NCBI GenBank assembly: GCA_038531315.1
Contig: JBCBBT010000009.1
Location: forward strand, 4,836-68,835
Length of the DNA: 64,000 nucleotides
Reading direction: 5' to 3'
From: JAJFFW01 sp038531315
Lineage (GTDB): Bacteria; Pseudomonadota; Alphaproteobacteria; Caulobacterales; Parvularculaceae
Shown: one piece after another, positions 57,810 through 64,000 of the stretch
Position numbering within the stretch: position 1 is the first letter of the stretch
Layout: each line of letters opens with the position of its first letter
The notes under the pieces: generated by a model
Databases searched by the model: none
The model's input: the letters and a program-made list of their open reading frames with translations, nothing else
What the model was told of the DNA's origin: nothing
Program-made: the position numbers and the translations under genes

Positions 57810-59387
57810 TTAGCCGCCCCAGAAAATCGCTGCGGCGAGCGCGACCATTGCCGCGCCGACAAACCATAAGGCGCCGCGGGTCATGCGGCCTTCGCGCGAC
57901 AGGGCTTTTGCAAGATCGCTTGTCGTCTGCTCGGAAAGCCCAAGCCGGTCATCGGAAATCCGTTCCGAGGCGCGGGCAATCTTTTCGACATAATCAGGCA
58001 GATGCGGCGCGATATCGGCGGCCTTGAAAGCGGCGGTGCGTAGCCGTTCAAGCTGACGGCGCGGCCCGATTTCGGTCTCAAGATAACTGCGCACAATCGG
58101 CGTCGCCGTATCCCACATGTTGATTTCCGCATCGAGCATGCGCGCCACGCCTTCGACGCAAACCATGGTCCGCTGCAACAGGACGAGTTCCGGGCGCAGA
58201 TGCATGTCGAACAATTCGGTCACGTCAAAGAGCTGTTGCAGGACCCGGCTCATATCAATCGATTTTGCGTTTTGTCCGAAAAGCGGCTCGCCGACCGAGC
58301 GCAGCGCCTGCGCAAAGGCGTCAACCGAATGATGCGCCGGCACATAGCCGGCGTCGAAATGGGCTTGCGCCGTATGCTGATAGTCTCGCAGAACAAAGCC
58401 ATGCAGAATTTGCGCGAATGTATTGCGCGCCTTGGCGTCGAGACGGCCCATGATGCCGAAATCAATCAACACAAGCCGGCCCGCGTCGTCGACCATCAGA
58501 TTGCCCTGATGCATGTCCGCGTGAAAAAAGCCCTCATGCAGCGCCTGGGTCAAAAAAAGCTGCATGATCTTGCGCGCGAGTGCTTTTTTGTCGACGCCGC
58601 GTTCTTCAAGGGCTGCAAGATTGCTCACCGGCACAGCGTCAATCCACGAAAGGGTCAACACGCGCCGCGCCGACAATGACCAGTGAACGTCGGGGCAGAT
58701 AATATCTTCTTTGGTCTTGAGACTTTCAGAAATCGCTGAGGCGGCGCCGGCTTCCATGCGTAGATCAAGTTCGACCGCCGCCGACTCGCGCAGCGTGTCG
58801 ATGAATTTCACAGGCTCAAGGCGGCGCGCGCTCCGCGAGAGCGCTTCGACGGCGCGGGCGGCGCGCGCAAAGGCGCGAAAATCCTGGCCGGCAATCTCTT
58901 CAATGCGGGGGCGGAGCACTTTGACGGCAACGCTCTCGCCAGTTGGCAGCGTCGCCTTGTGGACCTGCGCAATCGAGGCGGCGGCGATCGCGTCGGAGAA
59001 CTCTCCAAAAAGCGTCTCGCTCGGCGCGCCGAGCGCGCGCGCCAGCTCTTTTTTGGCCTCCGCGGTTGAAAATGGCGGCATCCGGTCTTGCAGCCGGCCA
59101 AGGTCGCGCGCCATGTCAAAGCCGATCACATCCGGGCGCGTCGCCATGAACTGGCCGAGCTTCACATAAGCCGGCCCCATGCCCTCAAATGCGGCGGCGA
59201 GACGCTCGCCCGGCCGCAAGGCGCGCCCGTTTTCGCGCAGGCGCGCGCCGACCCGGCTGACCTTGCCGAGAAGTCTGATCGGCGCCGGCGCAAGAGCGGC
59301 ATATTCATGCGGGATCAGCGCGTCGTGGCGCGACAGACGCCATCCGGCGCCGGCGAGACGGACCCAGTCGGCGACGGCGCTGAACAT
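57810..59387 (-). CDS. ubiB: UbiB family ubiquinone biosynthesis kinase-like protein
   Basis: Atypical kinase/ATPase needed for coenzyme Q synthesis, 525 residues. It has the UbiB KxGQ motif in PAYVKLGQFMATRPD, IAAASIAQVHKATLPTGES with the Ala-rich loop, VAVKVLRP, LHEGFFHADMHQGNLMVDDA with the catalytic Asp, and LVLIDFGIMGRLD with the metal-binding DFG. One or two C-terminal membrane segments (about 500-523). The start at 59387 gives the family N-terminus MFSAVADWVRL; a GTG at 59402 would overlap ubiE. It follows ubiE directly, the usual alphaproteobacterial order. Confidence 0.95.
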   Translation of the reverse strand: MFSAVADWVRLAGAGWRLSRHDALIPHEYAALAPAPIRLLGKVSRVGARLRENGRALRPGERLAAAFEGMGPAYVKLGQFMATRPDVIGFDMARDLGRLQDRMPPFSTAEAKKELARALGAPSETLFGEFSDAIAAASIAQVHKATLPTGESVAVKVLRPRIEEIAGQDFRAFARAARAVEALSRSARRLEPVKFIDTLRESAAVELDLRMEAGAASAISESLKTKEDIICPDVHWSLSARRVLTLSWIDAVPVSNLAALEERGVDKKALARKIMQLFLTQALHEGFFHADMHQGNLMVDDAGRLVLIDFGIMGRLDAKARNTFAQILHGFVLRDYQHTAQAHFDAGYVPAHHSVDAFAQALRSVGEPLFGQNAKSIDMSRVLQQLFDVTELFDMHLRPELVLLQRTMVCVEGVARMLDAEINMWDTATPIVRSYLETEIGPRRQLERLRTAAFKAADIAPHLPDYVEKIARASERISDDRLGLSEQTTSDLAKALSREGRMTRGALWFVGAAMVALAAAIFWGG

Positions 59388-59389
59388 GA

Positions 59390-60166
59390 TTAAAGCCGCC
59401 ACCCCATATGGAGCGCCGCAACGCCAGCTGTCAGATTCTCATAAGTCACGCGCGAGAATCCAGCCCGTTCGATGCGCGCGGCGAACGCGTCCTGCATCGG
59501 AAACCGGCGAATGGATTCCACCAGGTACTGATAGGAATCCCGGTCGTGCGCGACCCGCTCCCCGAGCCACGGGATAACATTGAAGGAATAGGCGTCGTAG
59601 ACCCTTTGCAAGCCATCCGTAACCGGATGGGAAAACTCAAGGCAGACAAACCGTCCGCCCGGTTTCAGGACCCGGAACGCTTCGTTCAACGCCGCGTCCA
59701 TGTTGGTCACATTGCGAATGCCAAACGCAATGGTGTAGGAATCGACAAGGTTGTCAGACAGCGGAATATTCTCCGCATCGCCGCAAACCCGCGCGATGCG
59801 GCCGTCGAACCGTCGGGCGTCGCGTCTTTGTTCGCCGGCTTTCATCATCGCATGGTTGATGTCGCAAATAAGGGCGCTCGACAGCGGCCGCTCATGGGCG
59901 CGGGGGCGTTTATCCGCACGCGATAGAAAACTGGCGGCGACGTCGCCGGTGCCGCCCGCCACATCAAGCAGGCGCTGTCCCGGCTGGGGGTTCAGCCTGT
60001 CGATCAGGACCGATTTCCAGATCCGGTGCACGCCGCCCGACATCAAATCGTTCATCAGGTCATAGTCGCCCGCGACCGAATCAAAGACCGCACGCACGAG
60101 CCCCGCTTTTTCGTCGCGGTCGACTTCTTTGAAGCCGAAATCGGTTTTTTCTGCGTTCGTGGTCAT
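59390..60166 (-). CDS. ubiE: Ubiquinone/menaquinone C-methyltransferase UbiE
   Basis: SAM-dependent C-methylation in coenzyme Q synthesis, 258 residues. It has FDSVAGDYDLMNDLMSGGVH at the start, the SAM loop LLDVAGGTGDVAASFL, IAFGIRNVTNMDAALNEAFR, VLKPGGRFVCLEFS and YQYLVESIRRFPMQDAFA, all typical of UbiE. A 15-residue insertion after the SAM loop (RADKRPRAHERPLSS) is unusual. First gene of ubiE-ubiB on the minus strand, diverging from ihfB across a 231-bp spacer. Confidence 0.96.
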   Translation of the reverse strand: MTTNAEKTDFGFKEVDRDEKAGLVRAVFDSVAGDYDLMNDLMSGGVHRIWKSVLIDRLNPQPGQRLLDVAGGTGDVAASFLSRADKRPRAHERPLSSALICDINHAMMKAGEQRRDARRFDGRIARVCGDAENIPLSDNLVDSYTIAFGIRNVTNMDAALNEAFRVLKPGGRFVCLEFSHPVTDGLQRVYDAYSFNVIPWLGERVAHDRDSYQYLVESIRRFPMQDAFAARIERAGFSRVTYENLTAGVAALHMGWRL

Positions 60167-60397
60167 CGTTCGGGAGACTTATTGATTCAGGTTAAATTTT
60201 AGAACCCGCCTTGACGCCGCACGCGCGCTTTGCAACGTTAAAGGCCTGATATTATGAGGATTTATCGGTAAGGGGACGGCGGGTTCAAGCCGCAAGAACG
60301 GAACCGAAAACGGGGGAGGTGCGCGGGGGCGCCCAATCGAGAGTGCCGTAGGGAGTCTTGTCGTTCGATGGGCGATGACGCGCTTGGAGATGCTGCG

Positions 60398-60715
60398 ATG
60401 ATTAAGTCGGAACTGGTTCAAAAGCTCGCCGAGGAAAACCCGAATTTGTTTCACCGGGACGTCGAGCGGATTGTTTCAATATTCTTCTCGGAAATCGCTG
60501 ACAGCCTTGCGAGGGGCGAGCGCGTTGAATTGCGGGGGTTTGGGGCTTTTTCGGTCAAGTACCGGCCCGCCCGGGTGGGGCGCAATCCCCGCTCCGGCGA
60601 AGCGGTTGAAATCGACGAGAAATACTCACCTTCCTTCAAGTCCGGCAAGGAATTGCGCGACCGCCTCAACGCCGAAGGGCGCTTTACGCCTGGCGCGGAA
60701 GGCAGCCTCGATTAG
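60398..60715 (+). CDS. ihfB: Integration host factor subunit beta
   Basis: DNA-bending protein of the HU/IHF family, 105 residues. The N-terminal helices (SELVQKLAEENPNLFHRDVE), GERVELRGFGAFSVKYRPAR and the arm tip GRNPRSGEAVEIDEKYSPSF match IHF beta, with the Pro of RNPRSG that intercalates. A short C-terminal tail. The ATG at 60398 is preceded by TTGGAG; a longer frame from 60368 is less likely. It leads ihfB-lapA-trpF-trpB. Confidence 0.95.
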   Translation: MIKSELVQKLAEENPNLFHRDVERIVSIFFSEIADSLARGERVELRGFGAFSVKYRPARVGRNPRSGEAVEIDEKYSPSFKSGKELRDRLNAEGRFTPGAEGSLD

Positions 60716-60859
60716 GCGGATCGCGCCCTTCGATCCTGCGTTGATGTCATATTAGGGGGCCGTCTTTCCGGCCTGGCGACAATAAACCCGACATTTACGC
60801 GTCGCCTTTTGTTTTTAGACGATTGCTCCGCAGCGCGGGATCGTGGCAACTAGAGGCCT

Positions 60860-61198
60860 ATGAAGAAGCTATTGTCTCGTTTGATTTGGGTCCCTGTGGG
60901 CCTTGCGCTGGTCTTTTTCTTGTTGGCGAACCGCCGCCTCGTGGCCGTCAGCCTCGACCCGTTCAACATGGAAAACCCCGCTTTGGCGACGCCGGCCCTG
61001 CCGTTTTGGGTATGGCTGATGACGATGTTGCTGATCGGGTTTTTTCTGGGATCGGCGACGATGTGGATGTCTGAAGGCGGCAAACGCCGCCAGATGCGCG
61101 CCCAGCGGCGTGAACTTCAGGACATCAAGAAAGAACAATCGCGCGCCGAAGCGGCGGCCGCCACCGGCGACAACCTCCCGGTCCTAAAAGCCTCGTGA
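60860..61198 (+). CDS. LapA domain (DUF1049) membrane protein
   Basis: A 112-residue inner-membrane protein with two segments (about 5-22 and 52-72). A basic, coiled-coil-like C-terminal tail follows (KRRQMRAQRRELQDIKKEQS, RAEAAAAT), the LapA/DUF1049 layout. E. coli LapA and LapB regulate lipopolysaccharide synthesis; here the gene is a recurring neighbour of ihfB and trpF, 9 bp before trpF. Function inferred from family only. Confidence 0.88.
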   Translation: MKKLLSRLIWVPVGLALVFFLLANRRLVAVSLDPFNMENPALATPALPFWVWLMTMLLIGFFLGSATMWMSEGGKRRQMRAQRRELQDIKKEQSRAEAAAATGDNLPVLKAS

Positions 61199-61207
61199 GG
61201 CGCTGCA

Positions 61208-61912
61208 ATGAGCGCCATCGTCAAGATTTGCGGCGTGCGCACGCCAGACGACATCACAGTCGCGGCGGGCGCGGGCGCGAGCCATGTCGGGTTTGTTTTT
61301 TATCCGAAATCGCCCCGGTATATTGAAGTCGATAAAGCCGTTGCAGCGATCAGCGACAGCGGGGCGGCAGTCAAAAAGGTCGCGCTCGTCGTAGCGCCAG
61401 ACGAGGCTTTGATCGATATCATCGCCGACAGCGGCGCTTTTGATGCGGTGCAGTTCCACGGAAACGAAACGCCCGATGCGCTCGCTCGTTTCAAAGCGCG
61501 TTTAACGGGCAAAATCGAAATCTGGCGCGCCGTCGGTATGGCCTCGCCGCAGGATGTCGCCGGCGTCCAGCGTTTTGAAGACGTCGCCGACATGTTGTTA
61601 TTTGACGCCAAGCCCCCCGACGGCGCGAGCCGGCCCGGCGGTCTCGGCGCCGCATTCGACTGGTCGTTCCTCGCCGGTTATGACGGCGCGGCGCCGTGGC
61701 TGCTTGCCGGCGGCTTGACCCCGCAGACGGTGAGCGCCGCCGTCGCGCGGGTTAAAGCCCTACCGGGGTTTCGCGGCGTCGATGTGTCCTCTGGCGTTGA
61801 ACGCAGTGCGGGCGTGAAAGACAAGGCGCTGGTCGCGCAGTTCTGCGCCGAAGCGTGCGCGGCGCTTGGTAGGGCCGCCGGAAAGGACGGAGTATCGTGC
61901 CGCAATCGCTGA
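61208..61912 (+). CDS. trpF: Phosphoribosylanthranilate isomerase TrpF
   Basis: Tryptophan pathway isomerase, 234 residues. The classic TrpF order is present: IVKICGVRTPDDI with the catalytic Cys, GASHVGFVFYPKSPRYI, DAVQFHGNE, MLLFDAKPP with the catalytic Asp, GLGAAFDWSFL (usually GGTGxxFDW) and LAGGLTPQTV, then GVDVSSGVE. It overlaps trpB by 16 bases. A more divergent homologue is encoded at 44,504. Confidence 0.95.
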   Translation: MSAIVKICGVRTPDDITVAAGAGASHVGFVFYPKSPRYIEVDKAVAAISDSGAAVKKVALVVAPDEALIDIIADSGAFDAVQFHGNETPDALARFKARLTGKIEIWRAVGMASPQDVAGVQRFEDVADMLLFDAKPPDGASRPGGLGAAFDWSFLAGYDGAAPWLLAGGLTPQTVSAAVARVKALPGFRGVDVSSGVERSAGVKDKALVAQFCAEACAALGRAAGKDGVSCRNR

Positions 61913-63132
61913 ATACCTATCGTTCCGGCCCTGACGGCGAAGGGCGCTTCGGCGCTTTCGGCGGACGCTTTGTGGCGGAGACCCTGACGCCCCTGGTCCT
62001 TGATCTTGCCGAAGAATATGAGGCGGCGAAAAAAGACCCGGCGTTCGCTGCGGAGCTTGATTACTACCTTGAACATTATGTGGGCCGGCCGTCGCCGCTT
62101 TATTTCGCCGAACGGCTGACCGACCATGTCCGCCAGTCCGCCGCGCCCGGCAAGGGCGCCAAAATTTACCTGAAGCGCGACGAGCTGAACCACACCGGCG
62201 CGCACAAAATCAACAATTGCATCGGCCAGATCTTGCTGGCGCGGCGCATGGGCAAGACCCGCATCATCGCGGAGACCGGCGCGGGTCAACACGGCGTTGC
62301 GACGGCGACGGTTTGTGCGCGGTTCGATTTGCCGTGTGTCGTTTATATGGGCGCGACGGATGTTGAACGGCAAAAGCCGAATGTTTTTCGCATGGAGCTT
62401 TTGGGCGCTGAGATCGCGCCCGTGACCTCCGGGCGGGCGACGCTCAAAGATGCGATGAATGAGGCGCTGCGCGACTGGGTCACCAATGTCGCGGACACTT
62501 TCTATATCATCGGCACCGCCGCCGGCCCGCACCCCTATCCGGTGCTGGTGCGCGACTTTCAGTCCGTGATCGGGCGTGAGGCGAAAGAGCAGATGCGTAA
62601 GGCTGAAGGCAGGCTCCCCGATTGCATCATGGCCTGCATCGGCGGCGGCTCGAACGCCATCGGGCTATTCCATCCGTTCCTTGATGATCCCGATACGGAA
62701 ATTATCGGCGTTGAAGCCGCCGGCCTCGGCGTAGAATCCGGCCGGCACGCCGCATCGTTGACGGGCGGGCGGCCCGGGGTCCTGCACGGCAACAAAACCT
62801 ATCTATTGCAGGATGATGACGGCCAGATCAAAGACGCCCATTCAATTTCGGCGGGTCTTGATTATCCGGGGATCGGCCCGGAGCACGCCTGGCTCTATGA
62901 AACGGGCCGCGTGCGGTATTTGTCCGCGACCGATGAGGAGGCGCTTGCCGCGTTTCAGCTCTGCGCGCGGCTGGAAGGGATCATTCCGGCCCTTGAGCCG
63001 TCGCACGCGCTGGCGCGCGCCTTTGACAAGGCCGCCGAGATGGACGCCGATCAGATCCTCCTGTTGAATATGTGCGGACGCGGCGACAAGGACATTTTCT
63101 CGGTGATGGAGATACTCGAAAACCGACGATGA
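61897..63132 (+). CDS. trpB: Tryptophan synthase beta chain
   Basis: PLP enzyme joining indole and serine, 411 residues. It has FGAFGGRFVAETLTPLVLDL at the N-terminus, the PLP Lys K104 in NHTGAHKINNC, ETGAGQHGVATATVCA, ACIGGGSNAIGLFHPFLDD for the phosphate and NMCGRGDKD near the end. The GTG start has AAAGGACGG upstream and lies inside trpF. The alpha subunit gene is not in the window, though trpA usually follows trpB. Confidence 0.97.
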   Translation: MPQSLNTYRSGPDGEGRFGAFGGRFVAETLTPLVLDLAEEYEAAKKDPAFAAELDYYLEHYVGRPSPLYFAERLTDHVRQSAAPGKGAKIYLKRDELNHTGAHKINNCIGQILLARRMGKTRIIAETGAGQHGVATATVCARFDLPCVVYMGATDVERQKPNVFRMELLGAEIAPVTSGRATLKDAMNEALRDWVTNVADTFYIIGTAAGPHPYPVLVRDFQSVIGREAKEQMRKAEGRLPDCIMACIGGGSNAIGLFHPFLDDPDTEIIGVEAAGLGVESGRHAASLTGGRPGVLHGNKTYLLQDDDGQIKDAHSISAGLDYPGIGPEHAWLYETGRVRYLSATDEEALAAFQLCARLEGIIPALEPSHALARAFDKAAEMDADQILLLNMCGRGDKDIFSVMEILENRR

Positions 63133-63178
63133 CGCGCCGCCGACTATGGGCGCCAAACGCGAAGACGAGGGGGAAACA

Positions 63179-64000
63179 ATGGCGACGAGGCGTCTTGCAA
63201 GTCTAGCGAAGGTATTTCTTCTTGTTGCTTTCTCCGCTGTTTTATCCGCCTGCGGCGATAATGCGGATAGCGCCGCCATAGCCAAGGGCAAGGACGAAGC
63301 CGCAGCCGAAGCCGAGGATGGCGGCGGAGGCACTCTGCGAGCGTCATTTCTTGACATCTACCTGAAAGAAACCGGCGCCGCAGGGCCGCCGAAAAGTCTC
63401 GATGTCGCCGGCGCGTGGCGCGGCGTTGTCTTTTGTCCGTCCGGGACGTTTCCCTTGTCGATCTCGGTGTCCGGCGAGCGCGGTGCGCTCACGGGTTCGA
63501 TGACGATTGCGCCCGCCTTGCGGAACGCGCGCGTCACGACGCCGTTTTATGCCGATCACGTCAACCGTGCGGCCGACGGCGACTACGCGCCCTCGCGACA
63601 GGCGCTGACAATGACGGCGCCAATTCCAGCGGATGGCGATCCGCGCAAGGCCCGCGGCCTGTTGGCGACAATGTTATTGTCGCCCGACGCTGGCGACAGG
63701 GCGCTGGTCACGGTCACAGAGCTTAGCAAGACGCGCGGCGGCATGCGGCGATGCGCTGAAGGGCTGATCGCAAAAGGCGCCGAGGGCGAGGCGTTGGCGG
63801 CGTTCGCTGAGAAGGTGAAAGTCCTGGCGAAGGATCGCTCGCCAGTCACCCAGACAACGTGCCCCGTCAAATACCGCGCGTGGATTGAGGCGAATGTGGA
63901 AAAGCCGGATTGGTCATTGCTCGACGACGACTTCGAGGCGGCGTTCGGTAAACCTTACTTGTCGATGAGCGCTGACGAAATGACCGCCGCCAGCCGGGTG
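63179..64000 (+). CDS. Putative lipoprotein, 5' part (cut by window edge)
   Basis: At least 274 residues of an exported protein I do not recognise. The N-terminus has a hydrophobic signal with a lipobox LSAC (Cys at about 25), then an Asp/Ala/Glu linker (DEAAAEAEDGGGG). The mature part includes WRGVVFCPSGTFPLSISVSG, RNARVTTPFYADHVNRAADG and GMRRCAEGLIAKG. Three or more cysteines (VFCPS, RRCAE, TTCPV) suggest disulfides. GAGGGGG precedes the ATG at good distance. It follows trpB after 46 bp, in the place usually held by trpA. The frame runs off the window edge. Confidence 0.78.
   Translation, partial: MATRRLASLAKVFLLVAFSAVLSACGDNADSAAIAKGKDEAAAEAEDGGGGTLRASFLDIYLKETGAAGPPKSLDVAGAWRGVVFCPSGTFPLSISVSGERGALTGSMTIAPALRNARVTTPFYADHVNRAADGDYAPSRQALTMTAPIPADGDPRKARGLLATMLLSPDAGDRALVTVTELSKTRGGMRRCAEGLIAKGAEGEALAAFAEKVKVLAKDRSPVTQTTCPVKYRAWIEANVEKPDWSLLDDDFEAAFGKPYLSMSADEMTAASRV

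Noticed and set aside
1..64000. CRISPR array, prophage, insertion sequence, tRNA or rRNA genes
   Set aside because: No direct-repeat array with spacers, no transposase or phage gene, and no tRNA cloverleaf or rRNA segment was seen.

Overview
This is about 64 kb of a high-GC chromosome from an alphaproteobacterium. The order rimP-nusA-ylxR/L7Ae-infB-rbfA-truB-rpsO-pnp supports this, as do ihfB-lapA-trpF-trpB, ubiE-ubiB-coaBC, an HslV that starts with a short propeptide, and a TTAA-N7-TTAA (CtrA-type) site. The genus cannot be read from the sequence alone. The feel (ABA4-like protein, DUF2937, VPLPA-CTERM protein, large TonB receptor, CE15-like lipoprotein) is of a Caulobacterales or Parvularculales type marine or soil heterotroph. 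Nearly all of the window is dense, ordinary chromosome. I see no phage, insertion sequence, CRISPR array, tRNA or rRNA.

Layout. 1-4.8 kb: the N-terminal part of a TonB-dependent receptor on the minus strand, then a minus-strand membrane-quality operon (long NfeD protease, short NfeD, slipin). 5-7.1 kb: a small membrane-protein operon ending in its probable winged-helix regulator, with a candidate operator in front. 7.2-13 kb: a VPLPA-CTERM surface protein, threonine ammonia-lyase, SelO, and an ABA4-like/membrane protein pair. 13.2-15.5 kb: a 427-residue protein whose N-terminus carries a proteasome-like Thr1/Asp17/Lys catalytic pattern, with a small partner gene, lying tail to tail with hslV. 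15.6-21.4 kb: histidine biosynthesis (hisB, hisH, hisA, hisF, hisE) interrupted by two tandem small secreted four-cysteine proteins and by a CYTH-CHAD protein. 21.5-27.1 kb: miaB-phoH-ybeY-corC-lnt. 27.2-33 kb: an XRE regulator, metK, a periplasmic protein, trmB, a CE15-like lipoprotein and ttcA. 33-36.1 kb: two minus-strand membrane proteins, a family 2 glycosyltransferase and a sulfotransferase. 36.3-42.1 kb: the rimP-nusA-infB translation/transcription block. 42.1-45.2 kb: a GNAT enzyme, a photolyase/cryptochrome and a second TrpF-like protein, inserted before rbfA-truB. 46.9-51.4 kb: an outer membrane barrel protein, rpsO, an SDR dehydrogenase and pnp. 51.5-57.8 kb: a DUF885 lipoprotein, a DMT transporter, a conserved Cys protein, the DUF4199/membrane-LuxR pair and coaBC. 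57.8-60.2 kb: ubiB and ubiE. 60.4-64 kb: ihfB, lapA-like, trpF, trpB and a truncated lipoprotein gene.

Most interesting. The best candidate for an undescribed system is the pair at 13,222-14,937. After Met removal the first protein would start with Thr, has Asp at mature position 17 and a Lys-Leu-Phe where proteasome beta subunits have Lys33-Leu-Phe, and is twice the usual length. Secondary candidates are the twin secreted four-Cys proteins in the his cluster, the TrpF-like paralogue next to a photolyase, and several perfect inverted repeats in promoter regions.
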